Part shown: piece by piece, positions 53,173 through 63,720 of the stretch | How the letters are laid out: the number at the start of each line of letters is the position of its first letter | Position numbering within the stretch: position 1 is the first letter of the stretch | Source of the DNA: Euzebyales bacterium | GTDB taxonomy: Bacteria; Actinomycetota; Nitriliruptoria; Euzebyales; JAHELV01 | Length of the DNA: 63,720 bases | Direction of reading: 5' to 3' | NCBI GenBank assembly: GCA_036374135.1 | Contig: DASUUK010000069.1 | Span: forward strand, 1 to 63,720 | Notes under the pieces: generated by a model | What the model was told of the DNA's origin: nothing | Seen by the model: only the letters and a program-made list of their open reading frames with translations | The model's database searches: none | Made by a program: the position numbers and the translations under genes

Positions 53173-54652
53173 GCCGCCCCGCAGATCGCGCGACGCCGGA
53201 CGCGGTGGTCGCCGCCGCCCGCGTACGCTTCGCCGCGTACATCGCGCGGTCGGCCGCGCGCAGCGCGTCGTCGAGGTGGCCGTCAGCCGCGACGTGCGCC
53301 CAACCGAGCGACGCCGACGCGCGGCGCGCGCCGAATGGCGGCAGCTGATCGATCGCCTCGGTGATCCGGCGGATGATCGGGCGGGCCGCCGCGTCGTCGA
53401 TGTCACGCAGCAGCACCGCGAACTCGTCGCCGCCCAGGCGGGCGGCGACGTCGCCCTCGCGGACCGAGCGCTGGAGCGCGTGCGCGACCGCGCGCAGCAC
53501 GTCGTCGCCGACCCGGTGTCCGAGCTCGTCATTGATCTGCTTGAGCCCGTCGACGTCGAGCATCGCCACGACGACCTCGTGCCGGCGGCGGTCGGCCGAC
53601 AGTTCGGCGACCGCCTCGAGCCACACGCGCCGGTTCGCCAGACCGGTCAGGGGATCCTGACGTGCCTCGACGCTGACCTGCGCGAGCCGGGCAGCCAGGC
53701 GCTCCTGGGCCAGCGCGGTCGCCAACGGTGTGGCCGCGGCCTCCGCGATGTTGCGCCCGACCTGCTGGCACAGCAGCGTGAAGCCCCGGGGCTTGGCGGT
53801 CGTGTGGCACAGCAGCAGCAACCCGTCCGGCGGCCCGGCGATCGGCACCGCGTACCACGCCACGACCGGGCTGTCGGCGCCCAGGGGGCTTGGCAGTGGA
53901 CGGGTGGCGTTGTCCTGCTGGCAGTGCGGCAGGGTGTCACGGTCGGCCAGCAGGCGGGCCATCGCCGGCGCAAGTGCGTCGGCCGCGGCGGGAACACGGG
54001 TCGGTCCGCTCGTCGTGTCGACCACGGCGAGCATCTCCGGCTCGGGCATCCACAGCGCCGCCAGCTCGCACGACAGGGCGCCCGCGGCGATGGCGACGAT
54101 GTCGTCCGCCGCGGCCTGCACATCGGTCTGCGCGATCTGTGCGATGCGCCGGACCGCGTGGAGCACCTCCAGTTCGTCGGCCAGCCGCTTGGCCGGTGAG
54201 ATCTCGCCGATGTGGTCGACCAGTTCGCCGGCCAGCGTCATGATCTCGTCCGGCGCGTCGATGCGGCCCGTGCCACCGAGGACCACGAGGTGGTCGGGTG
54301 GCAACGGCACGACCACGGCGGACCGCGCCCAGTAGGGGCCGAACACCCGACGCGCCTCGGCATGGCGATGCCGGACGGGCCGCGCCGTCGTCCACGCCTC
54401 GTGGAGCAGCTGCTCGTCGTTGAGCGTCACATCCACGACGCCGGCCCAGCCCACGGCGCGCCCGCGGCCTCCGAGGTGCACCATCCTTCCGCCGTCGACG
54501 CGACGGAACACGAAGGCATCGAGGGCGTCGGCGGGTACGGCCAGGTGGGCCGCCAACCGGTGCAGCACGGCGTCCTGGTCGGTGGTGCGCTCCTCCATCG
54601 CGGCGTCGCCGTCCATCGTGTCGTCGACCGGTCCACCCTCAGTGTGCATCAT
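53132..54652 (-). CDS. Diguanylate cyclase (GGDEF) with N-terminal GAF-like sensor
   Basis: This 506-residue protein ends in a GGDEF domain: DPLTGLANRR, MLDVDGLKQINDELGHRVGDDVLRAVA and RLGGDEFAVLL with intact GGDEF at about 407-411. The inhibitory-site RxxD (REGD) lies five residues before, so it should make c-di-GMP and be product-inhibited. The N-terminal 310 residues contain one or two GAF-like modules (VLHAVRRIAQIAQTDVQAAADDIVAIAAGALSCELAALWMPE). No EAL domain is present. It is the only c-di-GMP enzyme seen here. Its 3' end overlaps the convergent NYN gene. Confidence 0.9.
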   Translation of the reverse strand: MMHTEGGPVDDTMDGDAAMEERTTDQDAVLHRLAAHLAVPADALDAFVFRRVDGGRMVHLGGRGRAVGWAGVVDVTLNDEQLLHEAWTTARPVRHRHAEARRVFGPYWARSAVVVPLPPDHLVVLGGTGRIDAPDEIMTLAGELVDHIGEISPAKRLADELEVLHAVRRIAQIAQTDVQAAADDIVAIAAGALSCELAALWMPEPEMLAVVDTTSGPTRVPAAADALAPAMARLLADRDTLPHCQQDNATRPLPSPLGADSPVVAWYAVPIAGPPDGLLLLCHTTAKPRGFTLLCQQVGRNIAEAAATPLATALAQERLAARLAQVSVEARQDPLTGLANRRVWLEAVAELSADRRRHEVVVAMLDVDGLKQINDELGHRVGDDVLRAVAHALQRSVREGDVAARLGGDEFAVLLRDIDDAAARPIIRRITEAIDQLPPFGARRASASLGWAHVAADGHLDDALRAADRAMYAAKRTRAAATTASGVARSAGRLRGTVPGRSAPGG

Positions 54653-54891
54653 CGCCTCGAACCTGATCGCTCGTGCGGTCCCCGCCGCCGGCGCTCCCGC
54701 CGTCCGTCGGCCGGCGGTGGTCGGTGCGTGGGTCCGCGCGTTGCGCTATCCACGTTCCCGTCTGCGGACAGCACACGCACGCGGCGTGGGGTTCGATGGC
54801 CAGCGGCGACGGATGATGCTCGACGTGTCCCGCGAGGGTGACACCGGGCAGGAGCTGATGTCCGTGTGGTGGGCGCGCCGCTGCCGGGCCC

Positions 54892-55941
54892 TCACGTGCC
54901 CTGCCGGTGCCGTTCGAGCGTGTCGCGCACGCGGGATCGCAACAGGCGGCGATCGTCGTCATCGAGCCACGTCGCGTCGATGCCGTCGAGGGCGATGGCG
55001 ACCATGTCGTCGAGGTCGTAGCCGAACGCCTCGGCGACGGCCCGGTACTCGCCGGCCAGCGTGAGATCCGTCAGCGCAGGGTCATCGGTGTTGACGGTCG
55101 CCAGCAGCCCGGCCTCGCGCATCCGCGGATAGGGGTGCAGCTCGAGGCGGTCGACATGGTTGGCGATCAGCACGTTCGAGCTCGGGCACACCGTCAACGG
55201 AATGCGGTCGTCGGCCATCCGGCGTGTCAGCTCGGTGTCATCGAGGATCGTCAGACCGTGGTCGATGCGCTCGCATCCGAGCACCTCCAGAGCGGTGCGG
55301 ATCGTCCACGGCGGCATCGTCTCGCCCTGGTGGGCGGTACGGCGCAGCCCCGCCGACGCCGCGGCCCGGTAGGCGTTGGCGTACCCGGCGGGATCGACGT
55401 CGTGCTCCGTCGAGTCCATGCCGACACCGATGATCCGTTCGGTCCCGGTCGCGCCTGCGCGTCGCAACTCGACGAGTCGATCGACCAGCTCGTCGGCGGC
55501 GGCCACGCCGAACGCGCGGTCCATGTCGGCGATCAGCGCGACCCGTGCGCCGGTCTCCCGCTCGCCGGCGGTCAGACCCTCGTCGAGGCCGGCGACGATG
55601 TCGGCCAGGTCCTGGCCGGCGTCGAGGTGCCGCGCGGGCGTGAAGAAGAGCTCACCGTAGACCAACCCGCTGGCCGCCTGATCGATCACGGCCTCGCGGG
55701 CGAGCTGGGCCCAGTCGTCCCGTGTCGTGAGCATCGACTGCACCAGCCAGAACACGTCGAGGAACGTGTCGAGGCTCGTGTAGGCGTACAGCTCGGTCGG
55801 GTCGCGGGTCGGCAGCTCGCGACCGTTGCGGTCCGCCAGCTCGACGACCGTCGCCGGACGCATCGTCCCTTCGATGTGGCAGTGCAGGTCGACCTTGGGT
55901 AGTGCGTCCAGCACGGCGCGGTCCGCCTCGGTCATGCCCAT
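54892..55941 (-). CDS. add: Adenosine deaminase
   Basis: This 349-residue TIM-barrel enzyme deaminates adenosine to inosine. The zinc and catalytic motifs are KVDLHCHIEGTMRP, AHQGE, RIDHGLTILDD, TVCPSSN and VNTDDPALTD. ATG 55941 follows GGGAGG. It is the last gene of the minus-strand purine operon, 35 nt after urate oxidase, and feeds inosine-derived hypoxanthine into the xanthine dehydrogenase route. Confidence 0.92.
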   Translation of the reverse strand: MGMTEADRAVLDALPKVDLHCHIEGTMRPATVVELADRNGRELPTRDPTELYAYTSLDTFLDVFWLVQSMLTTRDDWAQLAREAVIDQAASGLVYGELFFTPARHLDAGQDLADIVAGLDEGLTAGERETGARVALIADMDRAFGVAAADELVDRLVELRRAGATGTERIIGVGMDSTEHDVDPAGYANAYRAAASAGLRRTAHQGETMPPWTIRTALEVLGCERIDHGLTILDDTELTRRMADDRIPLTVCPSSNVLIANHVDRLELHPYPRMREAGLLATVNTDDPALTDLTLAGEYRAVAEAFGYDLDDMVAIALDGIDATWLDDDDRRLLRSRVRDTLERHRQGT

Positions 55942-55976
55942 GCCATCCTCCCCTCGTCGACACCTGGAGGTCGCCG

Positions 55977-56867
55977 CTACCAGCCCTGTCCGGGATCGAA
56001 CGCCGGGCCGGGGACGGGCGCGTCCTCGCGACGGATCGTCGCCTCGATCAACCCGTACGGGCGGTCGTCGGCGTGGAACACCTCGTTGGGGTTGTCGATG
56101 CCGAACCTGCCGAGGTCGTACGTGAAGTGGTGTGAGTTCGGGCACGAGATCCGGATCTCCGCGATGCCGGGATCTGCGGTCAGCACGGCTTCGCCCATCA
56201 GGTACACGCTCTCCTGGAGCGATCGGCTGTAGTGGCCGGCGAACGTGTCGAGCATGGTGGCGTGGACGGTGTCGAACGACCGGTCCCAGTCGCGGTCGTC
56301 GGCGGCGTGCCACCATTGGGCGCGCACGGTGGTGGCCAGCACGCGGTCCTTCGCCGGCTCGAGCGTGGTGTAGGCGTCGGTGTGGAACCCCTCGAACTCC
56401 GAGTCGGTCGTCTTCAGCACCGTCATGGCGCGGATCCCGGACACGACCCACGTCGACGTGCCGTCGTAGGCGACCGACGCGGTGCGGATGTGGCTGCCCG
56501 CACGGACGAACGCGTGGGGATGGGGGAAGCCACCGTGGCTCAGCCGCGTCCACGGGAACATATCGATGCTGATGCGGGCGCCGGAGACGGGCTCCACGTC
56601 GTCGACGAAGTGACGGGCCAGCGCCAGCCCGTACGACTCGGGTTGCGCGACGTCGTCGTGCGCGGCGTACGCGAAGGTCGTGTTCTTCGCGGTGTCGGTC
56701 GGGAGCACGTTGCGGTTGTCCCCGTCCAGGTGCGCCGCGTCGAAGTCGCCGGCGAGGCTGACACTCACGCTGTAGTCGCAGATCCGGTGCGGGTCGTTGT
56801 CACGCAGCAGCCGGACGACCCTGTTCTCGGCCTTGCCGTACTGGGTGTGTCCGAGCGTGATCCCCAT
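55977..56867 (-). CDS. Urate oxidase (cofactor-independent uricase)
   Basis: This 296-residue protein oxidises urate to 5-hydroxyisourate. The catalytic K12 (YGKAENRV) and the T-D-T-x-K-N motif (T57-N62) are in place, along with FPWTRL, CPNSHHFTYDLGRFG and NPNEVFHADDRPYGLIEATI. Length is normal. AGGAG lies upstream of ATG 56867. It starts 4 nt after the molybdenum subunit of xanthine dehydrogenase, so it is in the same operon. No hydroxyisourate hydrolase or OHCU decarboxylase is visible in the window. Confidence 0.94.
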   Translation of the reverse strand: MGITLGHTQYGKAENRVVRLLRDNDPHRICDYSVSVSLAGDFDAAHLDGDNRNVLPTDTAKNTTFAYAAHDDVAQPESYGLALARHFVDDVEPVSGARISIDMFPWTRLSHGGFPHPHAFVRAGSHIRTASVAYDGTSTWVVSGIRAMTVLKTTDSEFEGFHTDAYTTLEPAKDRVLATTVRAQWWHAADDRDWDRSFDTVHATMLDTFAGHYSRSLQESVYLMGEAVLTADPGIAEIRISCPNSHHFTYDLGRFGIDNPNEVFHADDRPYGLIEATIRREDAPVPGPAFDPGQGW

Positions 56868-56871
56868 GGCG

Positions 56872-59209
<2,338 letters not shown>

Positions 59210-59217
<8 letters not shown>

Positions 59218-59713
59218 CGGCCCGCTCCCGCTGCACCGCGGCGACCGCCGCCAGGATCCGCCCGTACCCCGTGCAGCGGCACAGGTTGCCGCTGATCGCC
59301 TCGCGCACCGAGAGCTCGTCGGCGTCGGGACGGCGGTCGAGCAGGTCGTGGACCGCCACGATCAGACCGGGGATGCAGAACCCGCACTGGACCGCCCCCG
59401 CCTCGAGGAAGGCCTGCTGCACATCCGTCAGCTCCCCGTCGTCGCCCATGCCCTCCACCGTGCGGACGTCGCTGCCGACCGCGTCGGCGGCCAGGACGCA
59501 GCACGAGCAGACGAGCACGCCGTCGAGCAGCACGGAGCACGAGCCGCACTCGCCCTGCTCGCAGGCGTTCTTCGCGCCGGGCAGTCCCAGCCGCTCGCGC
59601 AGGACGTACAGCAGGCTCTCGCCGAGCCAGCCGGCCTGCACAGCGTGGTCGCGACCATTGATGTGCAGGCCGTAGGCGACCGATTCCTCCCGCAACGTGT
59701 CGTGCCTGGTCAC
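59210..59713 (-). CDS. Xanthine dehydrogenase, [2Fe-2S] subunit
   Basis: This 167-residue protein has the plant-ferredoxin-type cluster CEQGECGSCSVLLDG followed by the second cluster domain QCGFCIPG and CRCTGYGRIL. It carries electrons from the molybdenum site to FAD. GTG 59713 overlaps the FAD-subunit stop (GTGA), and the molybdenum-subunit start overlaps its own stop region, so all three subunits are translationally coupled. Confidence 0.93.
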
Positions 59714-60579
59714 CGTGCCTCCTGTGTGCCGTGGTCCGCAAGCTCCCGTGCGGCGCGCTCGAGCGCGCGACGCGCCAGGACGCCGATCGCGTGCGACCGG
59801 TACCCGGCCGTGCCGCGGTGGTCGGTGACCGGCGTCACCGCGCCGGCGACCATCTGCCCGAACGTCGCGACGTCGTCCGGGGCGATCGCCCCGCTCTCCC
59901 AGTCGAGGGCCTCGGACGCGAACGCCTCGGCCTCGTCGGGACGGATGGGTCGTGGCGCGACCGATCCGCAACCGACGCGCACGCGCCGGGCGTCGGTGTC
60001 GGCGACCAGCGCCAGGCAGGCCGTCGAGATAGCCATCGCGGCTCGCGGGCCGATCTTGAGGAACTGCTGAGGTCCCTCGCAGGCGTCGAAGCGGACCCGC
60101 GTGATGACCTCGCCGGGGCGTCGGTCGGTCTGCTTCGGACCGGTGATGAACTCCCGCAGCGCGATGGTGCGCCGCCCCTCGACCCCGCTGCACACGACGT
60201 GCGCGTCGAGCGCGGTCAGCAGCGGCAGCGCGTCGCCCGCGGGGCTGGCCGTGCCGATGTTGCCGCCGACCGTCCCCGCGTTGCGGATCTGCGGTGAGCC
60301 GACGGTCCTCGATGCCGTCGCCAAGGCGGGCAGGTCGCCGGCCAGTTCGAGCTCGATCTGGCGGTAGGTGACCAGTGCGCCGAGGTCCCACATCCCGTCG
60401 TCGCGGTGCCACCCCCGCAGCTCCCGGACCCGCCGGAGTGCCACGACCGTCCGGGGTCGGCGGTGGCCGAAGTTGACCTCCACCATGAAGTCCGTGCCAC
60501 CCGCCAGCAGATCGGCGTTGGGCGCATCGGACAGCGCGGCGAGCACCTCGTCCAGCGTCTCCGGTCGCGCGACCGTCAT
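59710..60579 (-). CDS. Xanthine dehydrogenase, FAD-binding subunit
   Basis: This 289-residue FAD subunit has LLAGGTDFMVEVNFG (FAD phosphate binding), NAGTVGGNIGTASPAGDALPLL (the second FAD motif) and the CO-dehydrogenase-flavoprotein C-terminal domain (FLKIGPRAAMAISTACLAL). ATG 60579 follows AAGGAG by five nt. It is the first gene of the purine operon xdh(FAD)-xdh(FeS)-xdh(Mo)-urate oxidase-add. The 273-bp region before it, shared with the divergent permease, contains an 18-bp perfect palindrome. Confidence 0.91.
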   Translation of the reverse strand: MTVARPETLDEVLAALSDAPNADLLAGGTDFMVEVNFGHRRPRTVVALRRVRELRGWHRDDGMWDLGALVTYRQIELELAGDLPALATASRTVGSPQIRNAGTVGGNIGTASPAGDALPLLTALDAHVVCSGVEGRRTIALREFITGPKQTDRRPGEVITRVRFDACEGPQQFLKIGPRAAMAISTACLALVADTDARRVRVGCGSVAPRPIRPDEAEAFASEALDWESGAIAPDDVATFGQMVAGAVTPVTDHRGTAGYRSHAIGVLARRALERAARELADHGTQEAR

Positions 60580-60694
60580 CTCGGCTCCTTCCCATGCGCC
60601 CGCTTCCCGGGCGGACCCCCGCGCGGCGCCGCTCAACACCACCTTCGTGGTCTCCCGGCCGCCCACGCCCACCCTGACGTCGACGGCACCCTGC

Positions 60695-60712
60695 TCGTGC
60701 ACGCGTGCACGA
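60695..60712. promoter_or_regulatory. 18-bp perfect palindrome in the divergent purine promoter region
   Basis: TCGTGCACGCGTGCACGA is a perfect palindrome. It lies 116 bp before the xanthine dehydrogenase operon and 141 bp before the permease, a position where one regulator could control both arms. The regulator gene is not visible in the window. Confidence 0.65.
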
Positions 60713-60852
60713 TGGCACAGATCGGCGCGCGATGCCATGGGTGTCCCGCGCGGCACGCGTGTGCTTGACTACCGGCATCCACCGGCGGCGGATCGCGGTG
60801 GTGGCGCCGGGATGACGCCCCGGCAGCCCACGTCGGGGTCGGAGGGGACGGC

Positions 60853-62211
60853 ATGGACGACACCACCACGCGGACCGCCGACACGTGGCTCGACCGCCGG
60901 TTCCACGTCACCGAACGGGGGTCGACCGTCGCGACCGAGGCGCGCGCCGGGCTCACGACGTTCCTGACGATGGCCTACATCATCTTCGTCAACCCGTCGA
61001 TCCTGTCGGCGGCGATCGACTTCGACGGCGCGGTCCCGCAGCTGGTCACGGTGACGTGCATGGCGGCCGCGTTCGGCACCCTCGTGATGGCGTTGTGGGG
61101 CAACCTGCCGTTCGCGCTGGCCCCGGGCCTTGGCCTGAACGCCTACTTCGCGTTCACGGTCGTGGGCACGCTCGGATATCCGTGGGAGACGGCACTCGGC
61201 GCGGTGTTCGTCTCGGGTCTGATCTTCGTCGTCGTGGCCGTGACCGGGGTCCGCGAGTGGATCCTGTCGGCCATCCCGCTGTACCTCAAGCACGCGATCA
61301 CGGCCGGCATCGGTGCCTTCCTCGCGATCATCGGCTTCGCGAACGCGGGCCTCATCGCCGATTCCGACGCGACGTTGGTGACCAGGGGGGACTGGACCGC
61401 GCCGGGCCTGTGGCTCGCGGTGGCCGGTCTGGTCGCCGCCGCCGCACTGCTCGCGCTCCGGTTCCGTGGCGCGCTGCTGATCTCGATCATCGCGGTCACC
61501 GCGCTCGCCATCGTCACAGGTGCCGCCGTCTACAACGGTGAGCCCTTCGCCGGGTTCACCGACGGGGTCATCGGATTCACCTGGCCGGCGGACCTCGTCG
61601 GCGCCATGGACGTCGCGGGTGCCTTCGAGGCCGGCATCCTCGCGGTCGTGTTCACGTTCTTCTTCGTCGACTTCTTCGACACGGCCGGCACGCTGATCGG
61701 CCTGTCCGACCGCGCCGGCCTCATGGACGACGAGGGCGACATCGAGGCCCCGCGCGCTGCCTTCACCGCCGACGGTCTGGCCACCACCGTCGGCGCCGCG
61801 CTCGGGACGTCGTCGACCACGACGTACATCGAGTCGGCGGCCGGCGTCGAGGAGGGCGCGCGGACGGGGCTCGCGTCGGTGGTCACGGCGGCGCTGTTCC
61901 TGGTCGCGATGATCTTCGCCCCGGTCGCCGGGGCGATCCCACAGGTCGCGACCGCTCCTGTGCTCATCGTCATCGGGGCGATGATGATGCGGGGCGCGCA
62001 GCACGTCGACTGGTCGGACTACCGGCAGTCGGTCCCGGGGTTCCTTGCGATCGTGGGCATGCCGTTCACCTACTCGATCACCGACGGCATCAGCCTGGGC
62101 ATCATCACCCACGCGGCGATCATGGCGGTCTCGGGCCGGGCGCGGGATGTGCACCCGGTGATGTACGTGCTGGCCGCCCTGCTGCTGTGGCGGTTCTTCA
62201 TCGTCGGCTGA
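60853..62211 (+). CDS. Purine permease, AzgA/PbuG-type (NCS2 superfamily)
   Basis: This 452-residue polytopic protein has GLTTFLTMAYIIFVNPSIL, ALAPGLGLNAYFAFTV, FFFVDFFDTAGTLIG and GTSSTTTYIESAAGVEEGARTGL, all marks of the AzgA-like guanine/hypoxanthine/adenine permeases. About 12-14 membrane helices are predicted by eye. ATG 60853 follows GGAGGGG. It would import purine bases for the enzymes on either side. The 8-oxoguanine deaminase gene starts 12 nt later. Confidence 0.91.
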   Translation: MDDTTTRTADTWLDRRFHVTERGSTVATEARAGLTTFLTMAYIIFVNPSILSAAIDFDGAVPQLVTVTCMAAAFGTLVMALWGNLPFALAPGLGLNAYFAFTVVGTLGYPWETALGAVFVSGLIFVVVAVTGVREWILSAIPLYLKHAITAGIGAFLAIIGFANAGLIADSDATLVTRGDWTAPGLWLAVAGLVAAAALLALRFRGALLISIIAVTALAIVTGAAVYNGEPFAGFTDGVIGFTWPADLVGAMDVAGAFEAGILAVVFTFFFVDFFDTAGTLIGLSDRAGLMDDEGDIEAPRAAFTADGLATTVGAALGTSSTTTYIESAAGVEEGARTGLASVVTAALFLVAMIFAPVAGAIPQVATAPVLIVIGAMMMRGAQHVDWSDYRQSVPGFLAIVGMPFTYSITDGISLGIITHAAIMAVSGRARDVHPVMYVLAALLLWRFFIVG

Positions 62212-62222
62212 CCCCTACGCCG

Positions 62223-63581
62223 ATGCCGACGCTGCTGCTCCGCAACGCCGAGGTGCTGGTCACCATGGCCGGCGCGGAGGTCCCCGGCGGTGGGCTGTTC
62301 GCGCGCGACGGCTGGATCGAGCAGGTCGGCCCGACCGCAAGGCTGCCCGACAGTGCCGACGAGGTCATCGATCTGGGCGGCCACGTCGTGCTGCCCGGTC
62401 TGGTCAACACGCACCACCACCTGTACCAGACGCTCACGCGGGTGCTGCCCGGCGCACAGGACGCGGGGCTGTTCGACTGGCTGACCACGCTGTATCCGGT
62501 GTGGGCGCGGATGACGCCGGACCACGTGCGGGTCGCCACCACGCTGGGGCTGACCGAGCTCGCGCTGAGCGGGTGCACGACCGCCTTCGACCATCAGTAC
62601 CTGTGGCCCAACGGCTCGTCCGTCGACGATCAGGTCGCCGGCGCGGCACCGGTCGGCATCCGCTTCCACGTCGCGCGCGGGTCGATGAGCCTGGGCGAAT
62701 CCGACGGTGGCCTGCCGCCGGACGCCGTCGTCGAGGACGAGGACACGATCCTCGCCGACTGCGAGCGCGTCGTGTCGCGGCACCACGAGCCTGACCCCGG
62801 CGCGATGCTGCGGGTCGTGCTGGCGCCGTGCTCGCCGTTCTCGGTGACCGCGGACCTGATGGTGGCGTCCGCGTCGCTGGCCCGCGAGCTGGGCGTCGGC
62901 CTGCACACCCACCTCGCAGAGACGGCCGACGAGCAGCGGTTCTGCGTCGAGCGGTTCGGCCAGCGGCCGGTGGCCTACGTGCGCGATCTCGGCTGGGAGG
63001 GCGCCGACGTCTGGTACGCCCACGCCGTGCACGTCGACGGCGGCGAGGTCGACGCGATGGCCGCGGCGGGCACCGGCGTGGCGCACTGCCCGACCTCGAA
63101 CATGCGCCTGGCGTCGGGGATCGCGCCCGTCGCCGGCTACCGCGGCGCGGGCGTGCCGGTGGGCCTCGGCGTCGACGGCTCGGCCTCCAACGACTCGTCG
63201 CACCTGCTGGCGGAGGTCCGGCAGGCGCTCCTGCTGGCGCGGCTGGCCGTCTCGCCCGGTGTCGGCGACGGCCCGTTGCTGTCGGCACGTCAGGCGCTGG
63301 CGATGGCGACGGTCGGCGGCGCCCGGGTGCTCGGGCGGGACGACGTCGGCGTCCTGGCGCCCGGGCGTGCGGCGGACGCGATCGCGGTCGACCTGGACGA
63401 CGTCGGCTTCGCAGGCGCCGGCCACGACCCGGTCGCGGCCGTCGTCATGTGCGCCCCGCGCCGCGTCGCGCACTCGTGGGTCGCCGGACGCCGGGTCGTG
63501 GCCGACGGCCGACTGGTCGGCATCGACGAACACGCGCTCGTCGCCGAACACAACCGCCTCGCCGCGCGGCTGATCGCCTAG
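62223..63581 (+). CDS. 8-Oxoguanine deaminase
   Basis: This 452-residue amidohydrolase-superfamily protein converts 8-oxoguanine to urate and ammonia. Key segments are LPGLVNTHHHLYQTLTRVLPGAQDAGLFDWLTTLYPVWARM (metal HxH and substrate loop), GCTTAFDHQYLWPNG, HTHLAETADEQ, HCPTSNMRLASG and GLGVDGSASND. The LFDWL...YP.WA loop and SNMRL are features of 8-oxoguanine deaminase rather than guanine or S-adenosylhomocysteine deaminase. Its product, urate, feeds the divergent urate oxidase. It is co-transcribed with the permease. Confidence 0.88.
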   Translation: MPTLLLRNAEVLVTMAGAEVPGGGLFARDGWIEQVGPTARLPDSADEVIDLGGHVVLPGLVNTHHHLYQTLTRVLPGAQDAGLFDWLTTLYPVWARMTPDHVRVATTLGLTELALSGCTTAFDHQYLWPNGSSVDDQVAGAAPVGIRFHVARGSMSLGESDGGLPPDAVVEDEDTILADCERVVSRHHEPDPGAMLRVVLAPCSPFSVTADLMVASASLARELGVGLHTHLAETADEQRFCVERFGQRPVAYVRDLGWEGADVWYAHAVHVDGGEVDAMAAAGTGVAHCPTSNMRLASGIAPVAGYRGAGVPVGLGVDGSASNDSSHLLAEVRQALLLARLAVSPGVGDGPLLSARQALAMATVGGARVLGRDDVGVLAPGRAADAIAVDLDDVGFAGAGHDPVAAVVMCAPRRVAHSWVAGRRVVADGRLVGIDEHALVAEHNRLAARLIA

Positions 63582-63652
63582 ATGAGTGATTCCGAAGGGC
63601 GGTGTGATCGACCGAGGTTGCGCCGTTTCGTGGGCGAGGTCGCCGAGAGTTG

Positions 63653-63668
63653 GCGTTGCTAACGCAAC
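63653..63668. repeat. Short hairpin at the right end of the window
   Basis: CGTTGC and GCAACG pair around the loop TAAC. It lies between the 8-oxoguanine deaminase gene and a new start at 63690. It may be a terminator or the edge of another element. Confidence 0.35.
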
Positions 63669-63689
63669 GTCGACCCTGGGGAGGGCCTC

Positions 63690-63720
63690 GTGCACGCCTG
63701 TCTCGACGACCTCGTCATCG
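63690..63720 (+). CDS. Start of a further gene (cut by window edge)
   Basis: GTG 63690 is preceded by GGGGAGGG with a 5-nt gap, a strong ribosome binding site. Only VHACLDDLVI can be read before the window ends. A short acidic-hydrophobic start of this sort is seen in some transposases, but ten residues are too few to assign anything. Confidence 0.4.
   Translation, partial: MHACLDDLVI

Overview
The window is about 64 kb of very GC-rich, gene-dense DNA. It has many ATGA/GTGA start-stop overlaps, frequent GTG starts and strong GGAGG-type ribosome binding sites. The content points to a chromosomal segment of a high-GC actinomycete: a DevR/NarL-type regulator, a CGNR zinc-finger regulator, an F420-type luciferase-like enzyme, a Streptomyces-like histidine-utilisation gene order, ECF sigma/SnoaL proteins and an AfsR-like regulator. 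I cannot name the genus from sequence alone. No rRNA, tRNA, CRISPR array or complete insertion sequence was found.

Region 1 (1-17.5 kb) looks like an aerobic aromatic-CoA degradation region interrupted by a polysaccharide cluster. A PaaA/PaaB/PaaC/PaaD-like di-iron epoxidase operon (370-3787) has PaaD split into two proteins and two PaaB-like small subunits. An ALDH / enoyl-CoA hydratase / TetR operon (12925-10093, minus strand), a thioesterase, a benzoate-CoA-ligase-type enzyme plus amidohydrolase (13578-16004) and a second ALDH (16102-17532) follow. Four of these transcription units carry the same TetR-type palindrome (core GACTGACCGGT..AGTC) laid over a TTGACR promoter, so they look like one regulon controlled by the TetR protein at 10093-10647. 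Between them, 4145-9975 is a translationally coupled cluster of cellulose-synthase-like GT2, PMT-type transferase, dolichol-phosphate-mannose-synthase-like GT2, GtrA protein and GH8 glycanase. It is preceded by a candidate structured leader RNA and flanked by two near-identical long hairpins.

Region 2 (17.5-37 kb) is a mixed accessory region. It holds a CGNR regulator, a small membrane protein coupled to a nucleobase-type deaminase, a frameshifted luciferase-like gene, a decayed SDR/sigma-factor chimera and a CPBP protease. It also has a PAP2-pseudokinase-flippase fusion, a PEP-mutase-family enzyme and a flavin monooxygenase divergent from its MarR regulator with two perfect tandem operators. 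Further on are an AfsR-like ATPase regulator, a membrane cupredoxin operon, a truncated LuxR-type regulator and an M20 peptidase / PLP-lyase pair.

Region 3 (37-47.3 kb) is a coupled histidine-utilisation operon: hutH, hutU, an allantoate-amidohydrolase-like M20 enzyme in place of hutG, hutF and hutI. It is divergent from an IclR regulator and followed by kynureninase and an ECF sigma factor. Region 4 (47.3-54.7 kb) holds a MoaD-like/BNR-propeller gene pair, an unrecognised membrane protein, a tandem universal stress protein, an FrhB-type iron-sulfur protein, a NYN ribonuclease and a GGDEF cyclase. Region 5 (54.9-63.6 kb) is purine salvage/catabolism: adenosine deaminase, urate oxidase and a three-subunit xanthine dehydrogenase on the minus strand, divergent from an AzgA-type permease and 8-oxoguanine deaminase. 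An 18-bp perfect palindrome lies between the two arms.
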